Assembly (NCBI RefSeq): GCF_014897705.1
Contig: NZ_JABUXV010000008.1
Coordinates: 176,809 to 240,808, forward strand
DNA: 64,000 nucleotides
DNA from: Brachybacterium sp. FME24
Lineage (GTDB): Bacteria; Actinomycetota; Actinomycetes; Actinomycetales; Dermabacteraceae
Direction: 5' to 3'
Part shown: one piece after another, positions 34,299 to 41,731 of the stretch
Layout: each line of letters opens with the position of its first letter
How positions within the stretch are numbered: position 1 is the first letter of the stretch
The notes under the pieces: generated by a model
Database searches by the model: none
What the model was told of the DNA's origin: nothing
Seen by the model: only the letters and a program-made list of their open reading frames with translations
Translations under genes and position numbers: made by a program

Positions 34299-35234
34299 TC
34301 ACCGTGGTCGGGACGCACGTGCGGGGCCGGTCCTGCGCGTGATCCACCAGACGACTGCCGTGATGAGAACCAGCGCGGCGCTGGGGATGAGGGTCGCGAT
34401 CGAGCCTGCGATCTCTCCCCGACTGCTGAGCGCGCCGCCGAGATCGACGTGCAGCGTCGTGCCGAGCACGAGTGCCGAGACGTTGTAGACGGCGTGGATG
34501 ACGACGGCGGCCTCGAGTCCACCGGTGCGCCACGTGATGATCGCCAGTGACCCGAACAGCACGAAGTATGAGGTGAGGATGTAGGGGTCGAGAGAGCCGT
34601 GGAAGAGCGAGAAGAGGACGGTCGGGATCACGATGCCGATCACCGTGCCGAAGCGAGCGCCGCGGGTCCATCCGCCGACGACGCGGAACATGAAGCCGCG
34701 GAACCCGTACTCCTCGCCGGCCGCCGCCAGCGGTGTCAGCACCATCCCGACCACGAAGAGCGCGACGAGATCGACGGTCGTCCACGGGACCGACTCGCTG
34801 GGTTGCAGAAGGAAGCCGAAGGAGACCACGACGAGCAGAAACGGGCCGAAGGCGAGCAGCGACCGAGCGAAGACGCCGTACCTGAAGCGCCCGGCGACGG
34901 AGTGCAACGTGCGGGCGGGCACCCCGTAGAGCACGCGCTGCAACAGCATGCAGTACGGGATGAGCAGGGCGAGCGAGAGCGCACCGGCAGCCTGCTGGAG
35001 CGGTGTGAACCCGGTGCGGCCGAGGATCTGCGTGTCGAGGGCGGTGGCGCCGAGGAGGAACAGCTGGGCGAATCCGATGAGGCCGACGACGAGCAGCACT
35101 ATCGCAAGGATTCCGCGGAGGATCCTGCGTTTCTCGCCTGCGTAGAGGCGGTGGTACTCGACGGCGGCACGCACGCGGGGCATGGGTGTCGGTTCGTCGC
35201 CTTCGAGAAGCCAGTTCGAGGTGGTGTTCGGCAT
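34299..35234 (-). CDS. CPBP-family intramembrane glutamic endopeptidase (second copy)
   Basis: 311-residue membrane protease-like protein, with about eight hydrophobic helices. The motifs are EEYGFRGF (EExxxR), a His in LFSLFHGSLDP and a third in VVIHAVYNVSAL. It is unlike the copy at 31008 in length and sequence. GAAGGGA precedes the ATG. It is divergent from a TetR gene whose probable operators lie in the shared 147-bp region, so it is the likely TetR target. Confidence 0.87.
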   Translation of the reverse strand: MPNTTSNWLLEGDEPTPMPRVRAAVEYHRLYAGEKRRILRGILAIVLLVVGLIGFAQLFLLGATALDTQILGRTGFTPLQQAAGALSLALLIPYCMLLQRVLYGVPARTLHSVAGRFRYGVFARSLLAFGPFLLVVVSFGFLLQPSESVPWTTVDLVALFVVGMVLTPLAAAGEEYGFRGFMFRVVGGWTRGARFGTVIGIVIPTVLFSLFHGSLDPYILTSYFVLFGSLAIITWRTGGLEAAVVIHAVYNVSALVLGTTLHVDLGGALSSRGEIAGSIATLIPSAALVLITAVVWWITRRTGPARASRPR

Positions 35235-35313
35235 GGTGTCCCTTCGGGGTTTCAGCGGGCGAGGTCGTCGAGCGAGGTCGACTGCACCCGAAGTGCACGC
35301 TCGCGCCCTCGAC

Positions 35314-35356
35314 TAGTACGCTGTAGTAGTAGTCATCAACTTAGCACGCTGTAATA
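35314..35356. promoter_or_regulatory. Two TetR-type operator copies between CPBP and tetR
   Basis: TAGTACGCTGTAGTA (35314-35328) and TAGCACGCTGTAATA (35342-35356) are direct repeats 28 bp apart. The first is itself an imperfect palindrome of the form TA-N-TAC-N3-GTA-N-TA. Confidence 0.55.
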
Positions 35357-35381
35357 GAGGTGTGTGGCGAGGAGGACAGCC

Positions 35382-36014
35382 ATGGTTTCCCCACCCGCGG
35401 AACCCGGTACGCGCGACAAGATCCTGATCGCCGCGGCGACGATGTTGGGCGAGGACCCGACCGCGCGCCTGAGTGTTCGAGCGGTCGCGGCGCGGGCGCA
35501 GGTGAGCACGGGCTCGTTGCGGCACTTCTTTCCCACCCAGCGATCCCTCCTCGACACCGTCGTCGCGGGGATCTACGACGTCGACCTCCCTGATGATCCG
35601 ATCGACGATCACGCACGCACGCCGACCGAGCGCCTCATCGCTGGCCTGCGACTGATGCTGGCGCACGTGGGCGCCGGAGATCGCGCTCGACAGCACTGGG
35701 GTGCTCTGTACGAGGCATACGTGGCATCCACGCCGTCCGACGACGAGGCGGCCACCTACCTCGCACTCGAGCGCATGGGCCGCCATCGCATAGAGCGATG
35801 GTTGGCCACGCTCATCGAGGAAGGCGCGATTCCCGCGGGCGAGATCGAGCAGAGGGCGCGGTTCCTCACGACTGTGGTCAGCGGCCTCATGACAGAACGC
35901 GCTCTGCCCGCCGAGGGGGTGCAGGTCGAGTCCGAGGCGGCAGCACTCCGTCTCGCCGTCCACGCTGTGACGTCTGCCTGGACTCAGGCCTCGACCTCCG
36001 ACGTCGCACCCTGA
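35382..36014 (+). CDS. TetR-family transcriptional regulator
   Basis: 210-residue repressor. The HTH is at about residues 12-56 (ARLSVRAVAARAQVSTGSL, with RHFFPTQRSLLDTV). The C-terminal ligand domain is helical and of the TetR_C_6-like type (MGRHRIERWLATLIEEG). GAGGAGG 7 nt before ATG 35382 selects this start over a GTG at 35364. Probable autorepressor and repressor of the divergent CPBP gene. Confidence 0.88.
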   Translation: MVSPPAEPGTRDKILIAAATMLGEDPTARLSVRAVAARAQVSTGSLRHFFPTQRSLLDTVVAGIYDVDLPDDPIDDHARTPTERLIAGLRLMLAHVGAGDRARQHWGALYEAYVASTPSDDEAATYLALERMGRHRIERWLATLIEEGAIPAGEIEQRARFLTTVVSGLMTERALPAEGVQVESEAAALRLAVHAVTSAWTQASTSDVAP

Positions 36015-36030
36015 CCAGTCGAAGACTGGT
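36014..36030 (+). terminator. Small hairpin at the end of tetR
   Basis: ACCAGTC (36014-36020) pairs with GACTGGT (36024-36030) around a 3-nt loop, at the stop codon of the tetR gene. No T tract. Confidence 0.3.
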
Positions 36031-36052
36031 GCCAGCGTTCCCTGCTGACCCG

Positions 36053-36085
36053 GGCATCCACTGATCGGTGGATGCCGGCATCCAC
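36053..36085. promoter_or_regulatory. Triple GGCATCCAC motif upstream of ABC exporter operon
   Basis: GGCATCCAC (36053-36061), its inverted copy GTGGATGCC (36068-36076) and a third direct copy (36077-36085) lie about 70 bp upstream of the ABC ATPase. They could bind the response regulator encoded in this operon, or form a hairpin. Confidence 0.45.
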
Positions 36086-36153
36086 CGGATTCCACACCAT
36101 CCCTGCCCCCGCGGTCGATGCGACGCAATGCTGCCGGGCAGCACGCTGACATC

Positions 36154-37062
36154 ATGGCAACCATTGAGGTAGACGATCTCGTCAAGCGGTACGGCGACCA
36201 CACGACGGTGAACGGGGTGAGCTTCGCCGTCGAGCGGGGCGAGATCTTCGGCATCCTGGGTCCGAACGGAGCCGGCAAGACCACCATCGTCGAGTGCATC
36301 GAGGGACTGCGCGCCCGGGACGGCGGGGATGTCGCTGTCTGCGGCATCGACCCGCGAGGTGACACCAGCGAACTCAGACAGCTGCTCGGGGTGCAGCTCC
36401 AGGAGAGCGAACTGCCCGGCAAGCTCAAGGTGGGCGAGGCGATGGAGCTGTACGGCTCCTTCTACCGCGACCCGATCGATTGGCGGGAGCTGATCGGCGC
36501 CCTTCGACTCACCGACAAGATCGACTCGCAGTTCCGGCGGCTCTCCGGCGGGCAGAAGCAACGGTTGTCGATCGCGCTCGCGATGGTCGGCAGCCCGGAG
36601 GTCGTGGTGCTCGATGAACTGACCACCGGTCTCGACCCGCAGGCCCGCCGTGACGTCTGGGACCTCATCGAGGGCATCCGGGACCGGGGCGTGACCATTC
36701 TGCTGGTCACGCACTTCATGGAGGAGGCAGAACGTCTCTGCGACCGGTTGGCCGTGATCGACGCCGGCCGGCTGGTCGCGCTGGACACTCCGGCCGGATT
36801 GGCCTCGTCCCTCGAGGGCCGGCAGCGGATCCGGTTCCGGCCTTCCGCACCACTGGATCGCGCCCTGCTGATGGCGTTGCCCGAGGTCACGGCAGTCGAG
36901 TGGGCTGGAAGCCAGCTCGTGGTCACCGGCACCGGGAACCTCCTGTTCGCCGTGACCAGCCTGCTCGCCCACCACCAGGTCATCGCGGCCGGCCTGCGGG
37001 TCGAGCAGGCGACGCTGGACGATGCGTTCGTCGCGCTCACCGGCCGCACCATCGACGACTGA
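36154..37062 (+). CDS. ABC-2-type exporter ATPase
   Basis: 302-residue ATP-binding subunit of the DrrA/CcmA type. Walker A is GPNGAGKTT (about 35-43), the signature RLSGGQKQRL and Walker B VVVLDELTTGLDP (Glu-Leu for the usual Glu-Pro). The C-terminal 75 residues form the regulatory tail of drug exporters. It starts a four-gene operon: ATPase, permease, sensor kinase, response regulator. Substrate unknown; a lipid or drug-like compound is usual for the family. Confidence 0.9.
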   Translation: MATIEVDDLVKRYGDHTTVNGVSFAVERGEIFGILGPNGAGKTTIVECIEGLRARDGGDVAVCGIDPRGDTSELRQLLGVQLQESELPGKLKVGEAMELYGSFYRDPIDWRELIGALRLTDKIDSQFRRLSGGQKQRLSIALAMVGSPEVVVLDELTTGLDPQARRDVWDLIEGIRDRGVTILLVTHFMEEAERLCDRLAVIDAGRLVALDTPAGLASSLEGRQRIRFRPSAPLDRALLMALPEVTAVEWAGSQLVVTGTGNLLFAVTSLLAHHQVIAAGLRVEQATLDDAFVALTGRTIDD

Positions 37063-37071
37063 GGAGTCTGT

Positions 37072-37812
37072 ATGTCAGCCCTGTTCCGACTCACCGCCAC
37101 TGAGACGAAGCTGTTTCTCCGGGAGCCGATCAACGTCCTTTTCGCGCTCGTGCTCCCTCCGCTCCTCCTCGTCATCCTCGGTGTGATCCCGGCGTTCCGG
37201 GAGCCTGACGACGACCTCGGTGGTCTGCGGGTCATCGATCGGTACACGCACATCGTGGTCGCTCTGGCCATCGCGATGTTCGCACTGACCAGCCTGCCCC
37301 AGCAGTTCGCCAGCTACCGTGAGAAGGGTGTGCTGCGGCGGATGCGGACCACCCCGGTCAGACCTGCTGTGATGCTCGGTGCGCAGCTGCTCATGTGCAC
37401 GCTCCTGTCCACCTTCACGATGCTGGTCGTGCTGGCCACCGCCCGACTGCTGTTCGCCGTGACCCTGCCGCGCCAGGTGGCGGTCTACGTGGTGGTCTAC
37501 CTCCTGTCAGCGCTGGCGATGTTCGCGATCGGGCTGCTCGTGGCCTCGCTGGCACCAAGTGGTACGGGCGCCAGCGCGATCGGGATGGTGCTGCTGTTCC
37601 CGAGCCTGTTCTTCGCCGGGCTGTGGATACCGCGAGACTCGATGAGCAGCGTCCTGCGGACGATCAGCGACGTCACCCCTCTGGGCGCCGGCGTAGAATC
37701 CCTGCAGGTCACCACCGGCGGTGACTTGCCGCACCTGGTGCATGTGGCAGTCCTGGTGGGGTGGACGATCGTGGCCGGTGGGCTGGCCGCACGGTACTTC
37801 CGATGGGAGTAG
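37072..37812 (+). CDS. ABC-2-type exporter permease
   Basis: 246-residue permease with six hydrophobic helices, including the ABC-2 signature near residue 175-200 (MVLLFPSLFFAGLWIPRDSM). It lies 9 bp after the ATPase gene, so the two form the exporter; the gene ends 4 bp before the kinase start. Confidence 0.88.
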   Translation: MSALFRLTATETKLFLREPINVLFALVLPPLLLVILGVIPAFREPDDDLGGLRVIDRYTHIVVALAIAMFALTSLPQQFASYREKGVLRRMRTTPVRPAVMLGAQLLMCTLLSTFTMLVVLATARLLFAVTLPRQVAVYVVVYLLSALAMFAIGLLVASLAPSGTGASAIGMVLLFPSLFFAGLWIPRDSMSSVLRTISDVTPLGAGVESLQVTTGGDLPHLVHVAVLVGWTIVAGGLAARYFRWE

Positions 37813-37816
37813 ATCG

Positions 37817-39097
37817 ATGAGCATCGAGGCGGAGCTGGGCGAGGAGCTCGATCGCTGGGAGCGCCGCGAGCATGCCGTCATCATGGCGCTCCCGTTCCTT
37901 CTCCTGGCAGTCAGCACCCTCATCACCCTGCTGCAGGCGGTGCGGGAGGCGCCGGTGCACGTCCCGGCGGTTCTGGGACTCACCGTCGCGACCGCGATCT
38001 GGGTGTTCTGGTTCATCACGCTCCACCCGCGATGGCACCGGAGCGGCCCCCTGATGGGTCTGTACTACGCGGGCCTGATGGCCTTGGCGGCCGGTCTGGT
38101 GGTGCTCGCACCGTGGTACGGCATCTTTGCCTTCGTCGGCTACGTCCACGCGTTCGTGGTCCTCACGGGTCGCTGGCGGTACGTCGGCCTCGTCACGACA
38201 TCGATGATCATGGCGGTGACGTACATGGGCGGGATCGCCCGGATCGGCGCCGACGAGTGGTGGCTGTGGCTGGCGATCAGCCTGGTCAGCGCCGGTCTGG
38301 CCGCGACGTTCGTCTCTTTCATCGAGAACACTGATCAGCAATGGCGTCAGCAGAAGCGAGCACTCGATGAGGTGCACGAGGCAAACGTCAAACTCGAAGA
38401 AGCGCTGGCGGAGAACGCGGAACTGCAGGCCCAACTGCTGGTCCAGGCCCGCGAGGCCGGAGTGCTGGATGAGCGGCAGCGGATGGCGCGGGAGATCCAC
38501 GACACCCTGGCCCAGAGCCTCGCCGGGATCCTCACCCAACTCCAGGCAGCCGAACAGTCGATGGAGGAGCCGTTCACGCTGCGCCGCCATATGTCGAGTG
38601 CGACGAGCCTGGCCCGGGAGAGTCTCACCGATGCCCGCCGAACGATTCTCGCAGTGGAGCCGGAGCTCCTCGCCGACGCCCGACTCCCGGATGCGATCAG
38701 CGACGTGACCAGGAGCTGGTCAGAGTTGAACCACATCGATGCGGTCCTGACCACCACCGGCGACCCGCGACCGATGCATGCCGACGTCGAGGTGACGCTG
38801 CTGCGTGCTGCGCAGGAGGCGCTCAACAACGTGGCCAAGCATGCGAAGGCCCATCGCGTCGGCCTGACGCTTTCGTACATGGAAGACCTGGTGACCCTCG
38901 ATGTGCGCGACGACGGAATCGGGTTCGAGCCCGACGCCCGTCGCGCCGATGGTACGGCTGACGGCGGATTCGGGCTGCTCGGGATGCGGCAGCGGGTGCA
39001 ACGGCTCGCTGGCCGGCTCGACATCGAGTCAGAACCTGGCGGCGGCACCGCGATCTCGGCTACCGTTCCGGCGATATCGGCGGGAGCTGAGCAGTGA
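37817..39097 (+). CDS. Sensor histidine kinase (NarX/DesK-like, HisKA_3)
   Basis: 426-residue membrane kinase. Residues about 20-170 hold six hydrophobic helices, followed by a coiled-coil segment (EVHEANVKLEEALAENAELQAQL). The phosphoacceptor is H228 in MAREIHDTLAQ, and the HATPase part has the N box in EALNNVAKHAKAH and the G box in DDGIGFEP. It lacks an extracellular sensor, so it may sense membrane state, as DesK does. It overlaps the regulator gene by 4 bp. Confidence 0.9.
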   Translation: MSIEAELGEELDRWERREHAVIMALPFLLLAVSTLITLLQAVREAPVHVPAVLGLTVATAIWVFWFITLHPRWHRSGPLMGLYYAGLMALAAGLVVLAPWYGIFAFVGYVHAFVVLTGRWRYVGLVTTSMIMAVTYMGGIARIGADEWWLWLAISLVSAGLAATFVSFIENTDQQWRQQKRALDEVHEANVKLEEALAENAELQAQLLVQAREAGVLDERQRMAREIHDTLAQSLAGILTQLQAAEQSMEEPFTLRRHMSSATSLARESLTDARRTILAVEPELLADARLPDAISDVTRSWSELNHIDAVLTTTGDPRPMHADVEVTLLRAAQEALNNVAKHAKAHRVGLTLSYMEDLVTLDVRDDGIGFEPDARRADGTADGGFGLLGMRQRVQRLAGRLDIESEPGGGTAISATVPAISAGAEQ

Positions 39098-39723
39098 TCT
39101 CACTTCTGATCGTCGACGATCATCCCGTGGTGCGGGACGGATTGCGAGGCATGTTCGCAGCCGACCCGCGCTTCGAGGTGCTCGGAGAGGCCGGCGACGG
39201 CGCCGAGGCCATCGTTGCCGCGGAAAGGCTCCGCCCCGAGGTGATCCTCATGGATCTGCGGATGCCGATAACCGACGGCGTAGCGGCCATCAAGGAACTC
39301 GCTGAACGTGGAGTGTCGGCCCGCGTCCTTGTGCTCACCACCTACGACACCGATAGCGACGTTCTGCCCGCCATCGAGGCCGGCGCCACCGGGTACCTCC
39401 TCAAGGACGCCCCGAGGCAGGAACTGTTCCATGCGGTGGAGGCTGCCGCGCGGGGTGAGGCAGCGCTCTCACCCTCCGTCGCGACGCGGCTCATGGGGCA
39501 GATGCGTCAACCGGTCTCCGCTCCACTGTCGCAGCGTGAGTTGGAGGTGCTGGAACTGATCGCCCGCGGCTCGACGAATCGTGAGGCGGCGAAGCAGCTC
39601 TTCATCAGCGAAGCAACTGTCAAGACGCACCTCCTGCACGTGTATGCGAAGCTCGGTGTCAACGACCGTGCCGCAGCCGTGGCCACCGCGTTCTCCCGCG
39701 GCTACCTGACACTGCCGACCTGA
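39094..39723 (+). CDS. NarL/FixJ-family response regulator
   Basis: 209-residue regulator. The receiver has the acidic pair in VDDHP, the phospho-acceptor D54 (ILMDLRMP) and Lys in YLLKDAP. A LuxR-type HTH occupies the last 65 residues (SQRELEVLELIARGSTNREA, then FISEATVKTHLLHVYAKLG). GTG at 39094 overlaps the kinase stop (GTGA). It probably controls the preceding exporter genes, perhaps through the GGCATCCAC sites at 36053-36085. Confidence 0.92.
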   Translation: MISLLIVDDHPVVRDGLRGMFAADPRFEVLGEAGDGAEAIVAAERLRPEVILMDLRMPITDGVAAIKELAERGVSARVLVLTTYDTDSDVLPAIEAGATGYLLKDAPRQELFHAVEAAARGEAALSPSVATRLMGQMRQPVSAPLSQRELEVLELIARGSTNREAAKQLFISEATVKTHLLHVYAKLGVNDRAAAVATAFSRGYLTLPT

Positions 39724-39756
39724 CAGGTGCCCGCGGGAGGCACGACGTGATCGAGC

Positions 39757-40782
39757 TCAGCCGGCGATCTTCTGGCGCGGTGCTCCAGCGGAGAGGGCGT
39801 TGCCGACCGTGATGCCCCACATCGCGGGGAACTCCGTGGGGAAGATGCGCAGTGGGTCCGTGCTCCCGATGCGGGCGCTCGTCGCGACGAGGGCCCCTCG
39901 CCCCGACGGCACTCCCTCGACGAATATCTGCGGCGGAGCCTCGCCGCGCTTGTCCTGGGCCAGAGCGAGGTGCAGTCGATCGGAGAGGTACGAGACATCG
40001 GCCGGGGCGAAGTGCGAGGCGATGCGCTGGGCGTAGGCCTGAACAGTAGCTCCCGAGTGGGTGTCGAGCCCGAACTGGTGCGCGGTCTGGACGATCAGCC
40101 CGTGGATCCACTCCATCACGGCGCCGTTGGACAGTGCCGTCACCCGCAGGGTGTCCGCCGAGTCCGTGGCGTCGCGGGTCTCGAAGAGAGCGAAGAGCGC
40201 ATCGCCCATGAGGTCGTGACGCGTCGTGGAGGCAAGGGACAGGTGCACGTCCGACATCCCCTGGATCGCCGCGGAGTGGACCCCTCCGGCGATCGAGGTC
40301 CGCTGGCCGGCCGCATACCCGACGCCGAACGAGTGTCCGAACATGCTGAACTGGTGCATGAGGGTGCCGCGGGCCTCTCCCGCGGTCTTCTCGTCGAAGT
40401 GGCGCTCGACTTCGAGGACGCGGCGGGGGTCCAGGCGGATCACGGCGTCCGAGGTGTACGCCCGGGAGGGCAGCGCAGTCAGCAACTGCTCGGCGTGGGC
40501 GGCGACGGCCTCGGCCATCGCCCAGTCCTCACGGTTGATCCGGCGAGCCTTGGATTCCCCGAGAACACCGACGATGGTCAGCACGATGCCGGGGACCCAG
40601 AGAAGGGTGGTGAGGACCAGGACGGTGATCATGCCGCCGAGCGCGCCCCCGGCGCTCCCGGCGAACAGCCACGGAAGGATGAGGAGCCCTGCTGTGACGA
40701 GGAGGAGAAGGGGGCCGATGATCAGAGAATTGCGATGCAGGTGGCGGCGTGCACGACCGCACATGCTCGGGGATGTGCTCAT
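39757..40782 (-). CDS. Two-helix membrane protein of unknown function
   Basis: 341-residue protein I do not recognise. Two hydrophobic helices (about residues 20-42 and 47-70) are followed by a 270-residue soluble region, predicted cytoplasmic. The soluble part has helical stretches with MHQFSMFGHSFGVGYAAG and YLSDRLHLALAQDKRGEAP, and no obvious catalytic motif. It stands alone, 84 bp downstream of an ABC ATPase on the same strand, and may be co-transcribed with it. Confidence 0.65.
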   Translation of the reverse strand: MSTSPSMCGRARRHLHRNSLIIGPLLLLVTAGLLILPWLFAGSAGGALGGMITVLVLTTLLWVPGIVLTIVGVLGESKARRINREDWAMAEAVAAHAEQLLTALPSRAYTSDAVIRLDPRRVLEVERHFDEKTAGEARGTLMHQFSMFGHSFGVGYAAGQRTSIAGGVHSAAIQGMSDVHLSLASTTRHDLMGDALFALFETRDATDSADTLRVTALSNGAVMEWIHGLIVQTAHQFGLDTHSGATVQAYAQRIASHFAPADVSYLSDRLHLALAQDKRGEAPPQIFVEGVPSGRGALVATSARIGSTDPLRIFPTEFPAMWGITVGNALSAGAPRQKIAG

Positions 40783-40866
40783 GGAACCACCCTAGAGGTG
40801 AAACCGGACACGTCAGGACGTTCCCTCTCGGGTCGACCCTCCGTCGGCCGACGGCCCTGCTGTGCG

Positions 40867-41640
40867 TCAGCGGAATCGCTGCACGGCCGCCGGGGCACTC
40901 AGGGCGAGCTCACGGATCTCCTCGTGCTCGGTCTGCGCGAGCACGTCCTGCAGCGGGCCGCGGGCCAGGATGCGGCCCTCGCCGAGGAAAGCCACCTGTG
41001 GGCACATCCGCTGCAGCAGCTCGATGTCGTGCGAGGCGATCAGCACGCCGATGCCGAGACGCGCGATGATCTGGGCGAGGGCGGCGGAGATATCTCCGCG
41101 CATACCCGGGTCCACGGCGGTGAGCGGCTCGTCGAGCACCAGGATCTCCGGGCGGGTGGCCAGCGCCGTCGCGAGCGCCACCCGCTGCGTTTCTCCGCCG
41201 GAGAGGGTGCGCATGCGCCGGGGCAGGACGTGCTCGCCCAGGCCCACGGTCGCGAGCATCTCGGCAGGGGAGACCGAGTGCGTGCGACCTCCCTTGCGGG
41301 CCTCCTTCGCTGCCAGTGCGAGGCGTGAGGAGACCGTTTCCTGGGGATCGGCGATGGTCATCGCGTACTGCGAGACGAATCGGACGGCGGCGCGGAAGGT
41401 GCGACGGTGTGCCCCTCGCAGCCGGTGCACGCTGCGCCCCGCGTAGGTGACCTGGCCGGAGGCGGGCTTCAATTCGCCGCGCAGCACGTGGATCAGGGTG
41501 GTCTTGCCGGCGCCGGAGGAGCCGAGCAGCCCCAAGGGGGGAGCCCCTGCTCCGATCGAGAGGTCCACACCCTCCAACACGGATTCACCGGGGTATCCGG
41601 CGTGCAGAGCGGTGGCGGTGAGCGTGGTCGAAGCAGGCAT
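40867..41640 (-). CDS. ABC transporter ATPase (unpaired)
   Basis: 257-residue ATP-binding protein. Walker A is GSSGAGKTT, the signature TLSGGETQRVAL, Walker B ILVLDEPLTAVD and the H-loop SHDIELL. GAGGAAAG lies before the ATG at 41640; the open frame to 41703 has no support. No permease is directly beside it: the nearest same-strand genes are a two-helix protein downstream and the FtsX-type exporter upstream, which already has an ATPase. It may serve a permease elsewhere. Confidence 0.85.
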   Translation of the reverse strand: MPASTTLTATALHAGYPGESVLEGVDLSIGAGAPPLGLLGSSGAGKTTLIHVLRGELKPASGQVTYAGRSVHRLRGAHRRTFRAAVRFVSQYAMTIADPQETVSSRLALAAKEARKGGRTHSVSPAEMLATVGLGEHVLPRRMRTLSGGETQRVALATALATRPEILVLDEPLTAVDPGMRGDISAALAQIIARLGIGVLIASHDIELLQRMCPQVAFLGEGRILARGPLQDVLAQTEHEEIRELALSAPAAVQRFR

Positions 41641-41731
41641 CGGGGGTCTTTCCTCGCAGGTGGGGGACGCGGTGCACTGTAGCGGCGTCGCCTGTGCCGT
41701 CACTGCGCCGCGCCGCGCCCCGCCCCAGCGT

